The position numbers and the translations under genes were made by a program. From NCBI GenBank assembly GCA_002083775.1, contig MTEI01000014.1:58730-122729 (forward strand): DNA of 64,000 nt, in the 5' to 3' direction. The first letter of the stretch is position 1. The number at the start of each line of letters is the position of its first letter. Positions 44,935 to 54,178 of this stretch are shown one piece after another. The stretch comes from Rhodoferax ferrireducens (lineage in GTDB: Bacteria; Pseudomonadota; Gammaproteobacteria; Burkholderiales; Burkholderiaceae_C). A model generated the notes under the pieces. It ran no database searches, was not told the origin of the DNA, and worked only from the letters and a program-made list of their open reading frames with translations.

Positions 44935-45714
44935 TCACTGGTGGGTAAATACAGCCTTGCGTTTGTTGACAAACGCGTCCATGCCTTCTTTTTGGTCGGC
45001 AGTGGCAAACAGTGCGTGGAACAGGCGGCGCTCAAACATCACGCCATCGCTCAAGCTGCCTTCAAATGCGCGGTTGACCGACTCCTTGGCCGCCATCACG
45101 GCGATTTGGGAGTACTCGCTGATCATCAGCGCCGCGCCCAGGGCCTCGTTCATGAGTTGGTCCAGCGGCACCACGCGGCTGACCAGCCCGGCGCGCTCGG
45201 CTTCCACCGCGTCCATCATGCGCCCGGTCAGCGCCATGTCCATCGCCTTGGCTTTGCCCACCGCGCGCGGCAGGCGTTGTGTGCCACCGGCACCCGGGAT
45301 GATGCCCAGCTTGATCTCGGGCTGGCCAAATTTGGCGTTGTCGGCGGCGATGATGAAGTCGCACATCATCGCCAGCTCGCAGCCGCCGCCCAGCGCAAAG
45401 CCGCTCACGGCGGCAATCACCGGTTTGCGGATGCTGCGGATCGCTTCCCAGTTGCGGGTGATGAAGTCGCCCTTGTAGGCTTCGGCAAAGCTGTACTTGG
45501 CCATGCCGCCAATGTCGGCACCGGCGGCAAAAGCTTTTTCGCTGCCGGTGATGATCATGCAGGCGATGGCGCTATCCGCATCAAAGGTTTGCAGTGCGAC
45601 GCCCAGCTCGGTCATCAGCTGGTCGTTCAAGGCGTTGAGCTGCTTGGGCCGGTTCAGGGTAATGACGCCTATTTTGTCGGCTTCCACGCGCACGGTGATC
45701 ATGTCAAAGCTCAT
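44935..45714 (-). CDS. Enoyl-CoA hydratase (crotonase family)
   Basis: Hydrates trans-2-enoyl-CoA in fatty acid or phenylacetate degradation. 259 residues with the CoA/oxyanion motifs [13 protein letters not shown] and [17 protein letters not shown], and both catalytic acids of the crotonase fold (E-L at GGGCELA and the E in [19 protein letters not shown]). Close to PaaF/FadB-like short hydratases. A palindromic repeat lies upstream of it and beyond it comes the M61 gene. Confidence 0.92.
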   Translation of the reverse strand: MSFDMITVRVEADKIGVITLNRPKQLNALNDQLMTELGVALQTFDADSAIACMIITGSEKAFAAGADIGGMAKYSFAEAYKGDFITRNWEAIRSIRKPVIAAVSGFALGGGCELAMMCDFIIAADNAKFGQPEIKLGIIPGAGGTQRLPRAVGKAKAMDMALTGRMMDAVEAERAGLVSRVVPLDQLMNEALGAALMISEYSQIAVMAAKESVNRAFEGSLSDGVMFERRLFHALFATADQKEGMDAFVNKRKAVFTHQ

Positions 45715-45750
45715 GCTGGTTCCTTGAGGTTGTTAAACGTTTATATAAGA

Positions 45751-45795
45751 AATTAGCCTCTATCCCTTATGTATAAAGGGCTGGTAGCTATCAAA
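45751..45795 (+). repeat. Palindromic repeat family, copy 11
   Basis: AATTAGCCTCTATCCCTTAT, then ATAAAGGGCTGGTAGCTATC. It lies between the enoyl-CoA hydratase start and the M61 peptidase stop (both minus strand), ending 2 bp before that stop. Confidence 0.75.
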
Positions 45796-45796
45796 G

Positions 45797-47626
45797 TCAA
45801 GTCTTTTCGGGGTCCAGCCAGGCAAGGATGCAGGTGGTGTCCCGGGCCGAGAGTTTGATCTGTTTCACGCTGTCGGGCAAGTTCAGGCGCAGGGTGATCA
45901 GGCGCTGGTCTCGCGCCACCAGCGCCTGCATGGTTTTGGCCGCGCCCAGGTACAGCGGTACGTCGTCTAGTTTGGTCAGACGCCAGCCGGGCGCTGGCGG
46001 GCCTTGGCCGGTATCGGCCTGCAGGCCGATCCACTCGTCACCCGCGGCAAAACCAGCCGCCTCGGCAGCGCTGTCGCGCAGCACGCTTTTGATGCGAACA
46101 GCGCCTGAGTCAGACACTTTGATGCCCAGTTGCTCGGCCAGGCCGGCAGCTGTCTGCTCGTAGTTCACGCCATGTGAGGTCAGCAACTCTTGTAACGGCA
46201 GCTCGGCCGTGCTGTGCACCCAGGTGGCGAGCCGCTCGGCAAATGATTCGCCCGACAAGGTTTGCAGCACTGCCAGCAGGTCGGATTCAAGCATCGGGCC
46301 ACCATCGCAGCGCTGCCACAGACTGCGCATCACGTCATCCAGACTGGTTTTGCCGCTTTGGCGCAGGCTCAGGTCCAGGCACAGCGCCACCAGCGCGCCC
46401 TTGGTGTAGTAACTGATGGTGGCGTTGGCGCTGTTTTCATCCTGCCGGTAGTACTTGACCCAGGCGTCAAAACTGGCTTGTGCCACGCTTTGCACCTGGC
46501 GGCCGGGGGTCTGCAGCACGGCGTTGATGGTTTTGGTGAGCAGCGCCAAGTAGGTGGCGTTGTCGATCAGATGCGCGCGGCGCAACAACAGGTCGTCGTA
46601 ATAACTGGTGAAACCTTCAAAAAACCACAGCAGTTCAGTGTGGTTTTCGCGTGCATAGTCATAACGTGCAAACTCGGTCGGGCGCAGGCGTTTGACGTTC
46701 CAGGTGTGAAAGTACTCGTGGCTGATCAGCCCCAGCAAGCTGGTGTAGCCGTCGGTGGCGGTGAGTGTCTTGCCCTGGCCCAGGCGCGGTAAGTCGGCGC
46801 GTTTGCAGATCAGCGCGGTGCTGTGGCGGTGTTCCAGACCGCCGTAGCTGTTGTCGACCGCATTGAGCATGAACACATAGCGGTCATGCGGGGCGCTGCT
46901 CTTGGCGCGGGCTGCCTTGCCTTTGGCGCTCTGGCCGTGCCAGAAATCGATCTCGGCCTCGCAAATGGCCTGGGTATCAGCCAGCAGGCGCGTGCCGTCA
47001 AAGCTGGCGCTGGCACCTGCCACCACAAAACGGTGTGGCACGCCGCGGGCGGTGAAGCTGCCGCTCCAGAAGGCACCCATCTCCACTGGCGAGTCCACCA
47101 GTTCGTCGTAGTCAGCGGCCAGGTAACTGCCAAACCCATGTGTGTTGACCTTGTCAGGTTGCAAGGCGGTAGCCACTTGCCAGTCCTTGGGCAAGCCGTC
47201 GCCGATCAATGACAGACGGTGCGGCTGGTCTTCCTGGCCGTGCACCTTCAGGCACAGGCTGGTGCCGTTGAAAAAGCCGCGCTGCGTGTCCAGCCAGGCG
47301 GTGCGTACCGAATTGTCAAAGGCATACACCTCGTATCGCAGAACCAGCGGCTGGTCTGGCTGGCACTTGATTTTCCAGGTGGCTTTGTCCAGCTGGTTCA
47401 CCACCACCGGCGTCTGGCTCTGCTGGGCGCTCAGGCACTGCAAGTGTTTGGCAAACTCGCGCACCAGGTAACTGCCGGCAATCCACACCGGCAGGCTCAC
47501 TTGTTGCTGCGCGGCTGGGCGGGTGATGGTCAGGGTGACTGCGTACAGATGGGCGTGCAGGTTATGTGCCTGCACTTGGTAGTGCAGGGCCGCTCGCGTG
47601 CTGTTGCGCGGGGCGGACGGGCTCAT
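45797..47626 (-). CDS. M61 family metallopeptidase (glycyl aminopeptidase-like) with PDZ domain
   Basis: 609 residues. The zinc motif HEYFH followed by TWNVKRLRP and a downstream EGFTSYYDD are the M61 signature (HExxH plus distant Glu). An N-terminal beta-domain precedes it and a PDZ-like domain (about residues 490-580, VKSVLRDSAAEAAGFAAGDE-type) ends it. No signal peptide, so cytoplasmic in this assembly. It overlaps dsbC by 4 bp. Confidence 0.9.
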   Translation of the reverse strand: MSPSAPRNSTRAALHYQVQAHNLHAHLYAVTLTITRPAAQQQVSLPVWIAGSYLVREFAKHLQCLSAQQSQTPVVVNQLDKATWKIKCQPDQPLVLRYEVYAFDNSVRTAWLDTQRGFFNGTSLCLKVHGQEDQPHRLSLIGDGLPKDWQVATALQPDKVNTHGFGSYLAADYDELVDSPVEMGAFWSGSFTARGVPHRFVVAGASASFDGTRLLADTQAICEAEIDFWHGQSAKGKAARAKSSAPHDRYVFMLNAVDNSYGGLEHRHSTALICKRADLPRLGQGKTLTATDGYTSLLGLISHEYFHTWNVKRLRPTEFARYDYARENHTELLWFFEGFTSYYDDLLLRRAHLIDNATYLALLTKTINAVLQTPGRQVQSVAQASFDAWVKYYRQDENSANATISYYTKGALVALCLDLSLRQSGKTSLDDVMRSLWQRCDGGPMLESDLLAVLQTLSGESFAERLATWVHSTAELPLQELLTSHGVNYEQTAAGLAEQLGIKVSDSGAVRIKSVLRDSAAEAAGFAAGDEWIGLQADTGQGPPAPGWRLTKLDDVPLYLGAAKTMQALVARDQRLITLRLNLPDSVKQIKLSARDTTCILAWLDPEKT

Positions 47627-48345
47627 TGGCCGGCGGCTTGCGCCAGTCGTTGCTCCACTTGGTCAGCGCCAATGGCACCGGGTACGCGTGAGCCGTCAGC
47701 AAACACCAGTGTGGGGGTGCCGGTGATCTTGTACTTTTTGCCCAGCTGGGTGTTGCGCTCCACCGCCCCGGTGTCACATTTGGTGTTGGCAGGCTCCACG
47801 TTTTTGACCATCCAGTCGTGCCAGACCTTCGGCTTGTCTTTGGCGCACCAGATGGCGTTGGACAGCTCGACCGACTTGGGACCGAGCACCGGGTAGAGGA
47901 ACAGGTAAACCGTGACGTCTTTGACCTTTTCCAGGTTAGCCTCGAAGCGCTTGCAGTAGCCACAGTTGGGGTCTTCAAACACCGCCAGCTTGCGCTTGCC
48001 GTTGCCGCGCACGATGGTGAAGGCGTCCTTGAACGGCAAGGTGTTGAAGTCGACGGCGGTGAGTTTGTCAACGCGTTCTTCGGTCAGGTTGCGGCGTTGT
48101 TTGGTGTCGATCACGTTGCCCTGGATCAGATAGTCGCCCTGCGCGTCGGTGTACAGGATGTCGGTGCCGTTGAACCTGATCTCGTAGAGGCCGTTGATCG
48201 GTGTCTTGCTGATCTCGTCGATCTTGCCCAGTTGCGGCAGACGCTCGGCCAGGTTTTTGCGGATAGCGGCGTCCTGCGCAAACGCGCTGGTCAGGCAGGC
48301 GGCCAGCAGTGCGGCGGCAATAAGGGCGGGGGTGGGTCGTTTCAT
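47623..48345 (-). CDS. dsbC: Thiol:disulfide interchange protein DsbC
   Basis: Periplasmic disulfide isomerase, kept reduced by DsbD. From ATG 48345: signal peptide (ALIAAALLAACLTSAFA, cut before QD), an N-terminal dimerisation domain and a thioredoxin domain with CGYC at residues 128-131 (EDPNCGYCKRF). 240 residues. Upstream in-frame codons at 48405 and ATG 48351 would overlap the UbiH-type gene or lack benefit. The second Cys pair (WCAKD and TKCDT) of DsbC is also present. Confidence 0.93.
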   Translation of the reverse strand: MKRPTPALIAAALLAACLTSAFAQDAAIRKNLAERLPQLGKIDEISKTPINGLYEIRFNGTDILYTDAQGDYLIQGNVIDTKQRRNLTEERVDKLTAVDFNTLPFKDAFTIVRGNGKRKLAVFEDPNCGYCKRFEANLEKVKDVTVYLFLYPVLGPKSVELSNAIWCAKDKPKVWHDWMVKNVEPANTKCDTGAVERNTQLGKKYKITGTPTLVFADGSRVPGAIGADQVEQRLAQAAGQ

Positions 48346-48374
48346 CGTCATCCAGTCAAAAAAACAAAAAAGGC

Positions 48375-49496
48375 TCACAAGCCCATGGCATAACGCGCGG
48401 CCCATTGCTTGGCCAGGCCACTGCGCTCAAACCCGTTCATGCCCCAGTTACGCAGGGCTTGCCAGGTGGGGCTGCTTTTGGAAAACAGCTGTTGCAAGCC
48501 GTCCATGGCCAGTGCGGTGGCCGTCACCTCGGCGCGGCGGGCGCGCTCGTACTGGCGCAGCAGCTTGGGGTCGTTCACGGCGCGCCAGTAGGCCCGGCCT
48601 TGCAGAATATGGGCGAGCTCGGCCACATCCCCCAGGCCCAGGTTCAGGCCCTGCCCAGCCAGCGGGTGCACGGCGTGGGCGGCGTCACCCGCCAGTGCCC
48701 AGGTTTTGCCGTCGGGCGTGGTGCCAATCCAGCGGCTGGCCTGCGCAGCCATGAGTGGCCAGGCCACGCGCTCGGTGGCCAAGTTCAGGCCACCGAGGCA
48801 GTGGCCGCTCACTTGGCCGAGTTCGGCGCAAAAGGCGTCGTCGCTGGCCTGCATCAAGGCGTCGACGCGGCTTTCCTGCACCGACCAGACAATGCCCACG
48901 GTGTGGCCCTGCTCGCCGTCCAGCGGCAAAAAGGCCAGGATCTCGCCCTGCGTGAACCATTGGCGTGCGGTCTGGCCATGCGGTTGCTCGCAGTTCAGGC
49001 GCGCGGCAATCGCCCGCTGCGGGTAGCGCGCTACCTCAAACGTCACACCCAATTCCTCGCGGGTGGCGCTGCCCTTGCCTTCGCATACCACCGTCAGGGT
49101 GGCGGGTTTGGGGCTGTCAATCACTTCGATTTGCGGTTGAAAACGCACCGCCTCAGCCAGGCGGGCTTCCAGCAGCGGCACGTCCGCGATCCAGGTCAGG
49201 GCATCCACATCCAGATCGTCGGCAGAAAAATTGACCTCGCCGCCATCATCACCGAGCACCCGCATCCGCGTCACCGCGGTGGCATGCTGGGCGTCTGGCC
49301 AGCAGCGCACCGATTCCAGCAGCGCTTTGGATTTGGCGTTGAGCGCGTAGGCGCGCACATCGGGCCCGCTGGCGGCTGGTCGCACCGGGTTGCGGGCCAC
49401 CAGACCGACGCTCAGGCGCTCGCGCGCGAGCAGCAGCGCCAGGGTATGCCCCACAATGCCACCCCCCCGGATGCAAATATCAAAATGTTGTTTCAT
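48375..49496 (-). CDS. FAD-dependent UbiH/UbiF-family hydroxylase
   Basis: 373 residues of the UbiH/VisC/COQ6 family, which hydroxylates the ubiquinone ring. The FAD motif is GGGIVGHTLALLLARE, and the second FAD site reads GDAAHAVHPLAGQGLNLGLGDV. The position specificity (C5, C6 or C1) is not decidable, so no symbol is given. Same strand as dsbC, 29 bp away, so likely cotranscribed. Confidence 0.88.
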   Translation of the reverse strand: MKQHFDICIRGGGIVGHTLALLLARERLSVGLVARNPVRPAASGPDVRAYALNAKSKALLESVRCWPDAQHATAVTRMRVLGDDGGEVNFSADDLDVDALTWIADVPLLEARLAEAVRFQPQIEVIDSPKPATLTVVCEGKGSATREELGVTFEVARYPQRAIAARLNCEQPHGQTARQWFTQGEILAFLPLDGEQGHTVGIVWSVQESRVDALMQASDDAFCAELGQVSGHCLGGLNLATERVAWPLMAAQASRWIGTTPDGKTWALAGDAAHAVHPLAGQGLNLGLGDVAELAHILQGRAYWRAVNDPKLLRQYERARRAEVTATALAMDGLQQLFSKSSPTWQALRNWGMNGFERSGLAKQWAARYAMGL

Positions 49497-49610
49497 GACC
49501 TTGATTGTAGAAGTGCCCCGGGAGGCTCATGGATAATCCGGGGTTTTTGCCAGCTGCTCTGCCAGCGCCTGTCTGGCCTTCGCCAGAGCGCTTCCCCACC
49601 CAGGAGTCCC

Positions 49611-49958
49611 ATGGATTTTGTCAAAACATACTGGCCGTTCTTGGCCCTCGCTTTGTGGTTTGGTTACAAGTGGTGGGCCTCCAGAAAAGTGGTGGCCATG
49701 CTGCCGGAGCTGCGCAAAAACGGGGCGATCTTGATTGATGTGAGGTCGCCTGGCGAATTTGCCCAAGCCAATGCGCCGGGCACCATCAACATCCCGTTGC
49801 AGGACTTGGGCAGTCGGCTCAGTGAAATCCCCAAATCTGCCCCGGTGGTGGTGGGCTGCGCCAGCGGATCACGCAGCGGCATGGCCAGGATGATGCTCAA
49901 AAGACAGGGCTACCAGAATGTCTACAACATTGGATCCTGGAGCAAGTTTCTGAACTGA
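49611..49958 (+). CDS. Membrane-anchored rhodanese-like protein
   Basis: 115 residues: an N-terminal TM helix (WPFLALALWFGYKWW) and one rhodanese domain with the catalytic Cys in VVGCASGSRS and the ILIDVRSPGEF segment. GGAG precedes ATG 49611. Single-domain rhodaneses transfer sulfane sulfur; the substrate is unknown. It is divergent from the UbiH-type gene. Confidence 0.88.
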   Translation: MDFVKTYWPFLALALWFGYKWWASRKVVAMLPELRKNGAILIDVRSPGEFAQANAPGTINIPLQDLGSRLSEIPKSAPVVVGCASGSRSGMARMMLKRQGYQNVYNIGSWSKFLN

Positions 49959-49994
49959 TCTTGCTGGCGCAGAAGGGCTGGAGCCCCCGCCAGC

Positions 49995-51458
49995 TCACTT
50001 CATGTCGTTCATGAAACTGGTGGCGTACAGGGAGTCGCGGAATTCGGCGGAATTGGCCGAAAACCGGTTCATGGCCATCTTTTGCAGCTCGTTACCGCTC
50101 ACGGGCATCGAAAAAAGGTAGCCCTGCAGGTCATCGCAACCCATGGCCACCAACAGGTCGCGCTGGCCCGTTGTTTCAACACCCTCGGCCACGATGCGCA
50201 AGTTGCAGGCTTTGGCCAGCTGGACGATCGATTTCACAATGGAGCGCGACATCTCGTTCTGCTCCAGGTCCATCACGAAGGCACGGTCAATTTTGAGCTC
50301 GGCCGCTGGCAGGCGTTGCAGCGACGCCAGGCTGGAATAACCCGTGCCAAAGTCATCAATCGAGACGTGAAAGCCAGCGTGGCGCATTTTCTCGAAGGTT
50401 AACTGCGTGGCTTGAGTGTCTTCCATGGCCACGGTCTCGGTGATCTCGCAGGTGAAGCGCTGTGGCTGCAAACCATGCGCGGCCAAAACACCCTGAATGA
50501 ACTCCACCAGGTTGTCCTGGCGCATCTGGTAGCCCGAAATATTCACCGCCACCCGCATTCGCAGGCCGCTGTCAGCCCAGCCGTGGGCCTGTCGGCAAGC
50601 CTCCTCGATCACCCAGGTGCCGATCGGGCCAATCAGGCCGTATTTTTCGGCCAGCGGTATAAAAACCACCGGGCTGACAAATCCGCGCGTGGGGTGGTGC
50701 CAGCGTATCAAGGCCTCGGCGGCGGTTACTTGCAGGCTTTGGGCATCAATCTTTGGCTGGAAATACAGCTCAAAGTGGCCCCGTTGCAAGGCCTGGCGCA
50801 AGTCGTTCACCAGGAGGGCTTCCTCGCGGGCCTGGCTGCCCATTTTGGGGTCGTACAAACAGTAGTCGGCACCACCGCTGCTCTGCAGGCTTCGCATGGC
50901 AAGCGTCGCGTGATTGATGATATTGGCCTGCGCGCCGTGCAGCGGGTAGACGGCAATACCAATGGAGCAGGTCAAATTGACCCGCTCGCCCTCTATGTCA
51001 AACGGCTGGGCAAATGCGGCCTTGATGCGCTGGGCCAGCAAGGTGCTGGCGTCGGCACCACCGCTCACCAACAACGCATAGTCTGCGGTGGCCACTTTGC
51101 AGACGGCAGCTGCCGGGTCTGCGCAGGCCACCAGCCTCTCGGCCGCCAGCTTGACCACATCGGCCGCCGAGGTTTCACCAAAACCGTTGCTGATCAACCC
51201 GAAATTATCAATGGCCACCGTCAGAACACTCAGGGACTGGGCGCTTTGGTCTGCCCATTGCGCCGCCTCATTGAGCTTGGCCTCAAACATGTCGAGCGTC
51301 AGCAGCCCGGTTCTGTCGTCGTGCCCCAGCCTCTCTGTGGCGTCTTTCAGGGCACGGCTCATCACAGCGGTCGTCTTGCGGTGCGTGCTTCGCTCTCGCC
51401 AATAAAGCCACAGCAGCACCGGCAGGGCGCACAGGCCAAGTACTTGCAAAGTGTTCAT
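49995..51458 (-). CDS. Degenerate-GGDEF/EAL c-di-GMP phosphodiesterase
   Basis: From ATG 51458: one TM helix (VLGLCALPVLLWLYW), a GGDEF domain in which the signature is replaced by ATADY (in CKVATADYALLVSGG), and an EAL domain with EALIRW, a glutamate in ITETVAME, DDFGTGYSSL and AEGVET. The EAL residues for Mg and catalysis appear present, so it is predicted to hydrolyse c-di-GMP, and the GGDEF part cannot synthesise it but may bind GTP as a regulator. Confidence 0.87.
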   Translation of the reverse strand: MNTLQVLGLCALPVLLWLYWRERSTHRKTTAVMSRALKDATERLGHDDRTGLLTLDMFEAKLNEAAQWADQSAQSLSVLTVAIDNFGLISNGFGETSAADVVKLAAERLVACADPAAAVCKVATADYALLVSGGADASTLLAQRIKAAFAQPFDIEGERVNLTCSIGIAVYPLHGAQANIINHATLAMRSLQSSGGADYCLYDPKMGSQAREEALLVNDLRQALQRGHFELYFQPKIDAQSLQVTAAEALIRWHHPTRGFVSPVVFIPLAEKYGLIGPIGTWVIEEACRQAHGWADSGLRMRVAVNISGYQMRQDNLVEFIQGVLAAHGLQPQRFTCEITETVAMEDTQATQLTFEKMRHAGFHVSIDDFGTGYSSLASLQRLPAAELKIDRAFVMDLEQNEMSRSIVKSIVQLAKACNLRIVAEGVETTGQRDLLVAMGCDDLQGYLFSMPVSGNELQKMAMNRFSANSAEFRDSLYATSFMNDMK

Positions 51459-51877
51459 GTCAATGCGCTGGAGTGTGTGTACGTTGGCGATCGGTCGGAC
51501 TGGCTTGGCGTCCCACGGCGCTGTGCCCGGCACCTCGCCAAGTCGCTGCGTGTGATGTTACTGTCAGCGCGACAAAAGAAGTCTGCCTTTTGCGGTATTT
51601 GCGTCAAGTGTCAGAAAATCCACGAAAAGTGCGGCTTGCTGACCACGCAGCAGGCGCTGGGCGGTGGCGCTTGCCATGTCTGGCGGGCACGCGTCGATCA
51701 TTACAATCGTTGTCACTTCCCAAAGGCAAAACACGAGCAAAACCAGACGCGAACGCGATGGTTGGGCGGTTTGGTTTTGGTCTTTTTGCCTCGCCAGCGA
51801 GCGCACACCCGGTACACGGACCATGCCCGCTTGGGGGGTCGATGATGCGGGTGAGTTATTGATTTAAAAGGATTTTT
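51459..51877. other. Intergenic region between EAL gene and ychF, no gene seen
   Basis: About 420 bp between divergent genes; the two promoters must lie here. It holds short open frames without convincing ribosome binding sites or family features and no copy of the repeat family. AAAGGA precedes the ychF ATG. Confidence 0.5.
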
Positions 51878-52966
51878 ATGAAATGTGGCATCGTGGGCTT
51901 GCCCAACGTCGGTAAATCGACCCTGTTCAACGCACTCACCAAGGCGGGCATTGCGGCAGAAAACTACCCCTTTTGCACCATTGAGCCCAATGTGGGCATC
52001 GTCGAGGTGCCCGACCCGCGTCTGGATGCATTGGCCAACATCGTCAATCCGCAGAAGATCCAGCGCGCCATCGTCGAGTTTGTCGACATTGCCGGGCTGG
52101 TGGCCGGTGCCAGCACCGGTGAGGGCCTGGGCAACAAGTTTCTGGCCCACATCCGCGAGACCGATGCCACCATCAACGTGGTGCGCTGTTTTGAAGACGA
52201 CAATGTGGTGCATGTGTCGGGCAAGGTCGACCCCATCTCTGACATCGAGGTGATCCAGACCGAGCTGTGCCTGGCCGACCTGAGCACGGTGGACAAGGCG
52301 CTGTCGCGCTATCAGAAGGCCGCCAAATCGGGGGGCGACAAAGAGGCGATCAAGCTGGTGAGCATTCTGGAGCGCTGCCAGGCGGCACTCAATGAAGCCA
52401 AGCCGGTGCGCTCGATCAGTTTCAGCAAGGAAGAGCAACCACTGCTCAAACAATTCTTTCTGATCACTGCCAAACCGGCGATGTTTGTGGCCAACGTGGC
52501 TGAAGACGGCTTTGAAGCCAACCCGTTCCTGGACCGCCTGACCGCTTACGCCAACGCGCAAAACGCGCCGGTGGTGGCGATTTGCGCCAAGTTGGAGGCC
52601 GACATGGCCGACATGGCGGACGAAGACCGCCAGATGTTTCTGGAAGAACTCGGTTTGCATGAGCCGGGCCTGAACCGCCTGATTCGCGCGGCGTATGACC
52701 TGCTGGGCCTGCAAACCTATTTCACTGCCGGTGTGAAAGAAGTGCGTGCCTGGACCATCCACAAAGGCGACACCGGCCCGCAAGCCGCTGGCGTGATCCA
52801 CACCGACTTTGAGAAGGGCTACATCCGCGCCCAGACCATTGCCTATGAAGACTTCATCAGTTTCAAGGGCGAGCAGGGCGCCAAAGACGCGGGCAAGATG
52901 CGCGCTGAGGGCAAAGACTATGTCGTCAAGGATGGCGACGTGATGAACTTCCTGTTCAGTTCCTGA
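51878..52966 (+). CDS. ychF: Ribosome-binding ATPase YchF
   Basis: Universally conserved OBG-family P-loop ATPase, linked to ribosomes and the oxidative stress response. 362 residues with [15 protein letters not shown] (G1), [10 protein letters not shown] (G3) and the TGS domain at the C-terminus ([22 protein letters not shown]). Followed by a repeat and then the convergent HD-GYP gene. Confidence 0.96.
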   Translation: MKCGIVGLPNVGKSTLFNALTKAGIAAENYPFCTIEPNVGIVEVPDPRLDALANIVNPQKIQRAIVEFVDIAGLVAGASTGEGLGNKFLAHIRETDATINVVRCFEDDNVVHVSGKVDPISDIEVIQTELCLADLSTVDKALSRYQKAAKSGGDKEAIKLVSILERCQAALNEAKPVRSISFSKEEQPLLKQFFLITAKPAMFVANVAEDGFEANPFLDRLTAYANAQNAPVVAICAKLEADMADMADEDRQMFLEELGLHEPGLNRLIRAAYDLLGLQTYFTAGVKEVRAWTIHKGDTGPQAAGVIHTDFEKGYIRAQTIAYEDFISFKGEQGAKDAGKMRAEGKDYVVKDGDVMNFLFSS

Positions 52967-52983
52967 AATATTATTTATAAGCT

Positions 52984-53028
52984 AAATTGGCCTCTAGCCC
53001 TTTAAATTCAAGGGCTAGTAGCTACTTA
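52984..53028 (+). repeat. Palindromic repeat family, copy 12
   Basis: AAATTGGCCTCTAGCCCTTT, then CAAGGGCTAGTAGCTACTTA. Between convergent ychF and the HD-GYP gene. Confidence 0.85.
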
Positions 53029-53056
53029 TATAGTAGCTAAATACGCCATCTTGTGC

Positions 53057-54178
53057 TCAGGTGTTGTCCGCCAGGCGGGTCGCAATGGATTCCAGTTCCG
53101 GGCGCAGACTCAGAAACACTTTCACCAGCGTTGGGTCAAACTGGGCACCGCTTTCCTGCTGGATGATGTCAAAGGCCTTCTCGCAAGGCATGGCCGGTTT
53201 GTAGGTGCGCTTGCTGGTCAGGGCATCGAACACGTCTGCCAGCGCCATGATGCGCGCGGCCAGTGGAATGGCTTCGCCCGCCAGTTGGTCGGGGTAACCT
53301 TGGCCGTCCCAGCGTTCGTGATGCCACATCGCAATTTGGCGCGCCACATCCAGAAACGCCAGCGGGTAGCCTTCGGCGGGGTAGCTGGACTGGTCTGCCT
53401 CCCTGACGCGCTGGATGGCCAGAGCGATGGCATCCCCACCGATGCGGCTGTGGCCCTTGATGATCTCAAACTCATCGGGCGTCAGTCGCCCGGGTTTGCG
53501 CAAGATATGGTCTGGGATGCCCACCTTGCCCATGTCGTGCAAGGGCGCCGCGCCCACGATCAGGCGCAGTTTTTCGTCAGACAGCTCCTTCTGGTAAGGC
53601 GGCAATTCGCGTAGCGCCCGGGCCAACTCACCCACATAAGCCTGGGTGCGATGAATGTGAAGCCCGGTATCGGCGTCGCGGGTTTCGGCAAGAATGGCCA
53701 GCGCGTGCAGGCTGGCCGTCTGCACCATTTCGTTGTCGTGCATGCGGTGCAAGACCTCAGCCTCCAGATAGGCGTTCTGGTCGCGTAGCCAGTCGCGTGC
53801 GCGCTTGTTTTCGATCTGGGTCTTCACCCGCGCCAGCACCACCATGGGCTTGATGGGTTTGGTGATGTAGTCGCTAGCGCCGAGTTGCAGACCTTTTTCC
53901 TCGTCGTTCACGCTGTCGCGGGCGGTGACAAACATCACCGGAATGTCACGTGTCAGCGGGTTGGCCTGCAGTTGCGCCAGCACCTGATAGCCGTCCATGT
54001 CGGGCATGGTCACATCCAGCAGGATCAGGTCTGGGCTGGGTTGTGAGGCGGCCGCGCGCAAGGCGCGTTCGCCAGAGTTGGCCACCTTCACACGGTATTG
54101 GGTTTGCAGCAATTCGCCGAGGATGGCCAGATTTTCTGGTTGATCGTCGACGACCAGAACAACGGGTGTGGCATTCAT
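53057..54178 (-). CDS. HD-GYP response regulator (c-di-GMP phosphodiesterase)
   Basis: 373 residues: a receiver domain with phospho-acceptor Asp in [13 protein letters not shown] and Lys in YITKPIKP, then an HD-GYP domain with the metal motif [13 protein letters not shown] and the GYP motif [12 protein letters not shown]. Such regulators hydrolyse c-di-GMP when phosphorylated. It overlaps the hybrid kinase gene by 4 bp (ATGA), strongly suggesting it is its output. Confidence 0.93.
   Translation of the reverse strand: MNATPVVLVVDDQPENLAILGELLQTQYRVKVANSGERALRAAASQPSPDLILLDVTMPDMDGYQVLAQLQANPLTRDIPVMFVTARDSVNDEEKGLQLGASDYITKPIKPMVVLARVKTQIENKRARDWLRDQNAYLEAEVLHRMHDNEMVQTASLHALAILAETRDADTGLHIHRTQAYVGELARALRELPPYQKELSDEKLRLIVGAAPLHDMGKVGIPDHILRKPGRLTPDEFEIIKGHSRIGGDAIALAIQRVREADQSSYPAEGYPLAFLDVARQIAMWHHERWDGQGYPDQLAGEAIPLAARIMALADVFDALTSKRTYKPAMPCEKAFDIIQQESGAQFDPTLVKVFLSLRPELESIATRLADNT

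Noticed and set aside
51564..51824. 86-codon minus-strand ORF between the EAL gene and ychF
   Set aside because: No ribosome binding site or recognisable domain, and a competing plus-strand frame has a similar lack of support.
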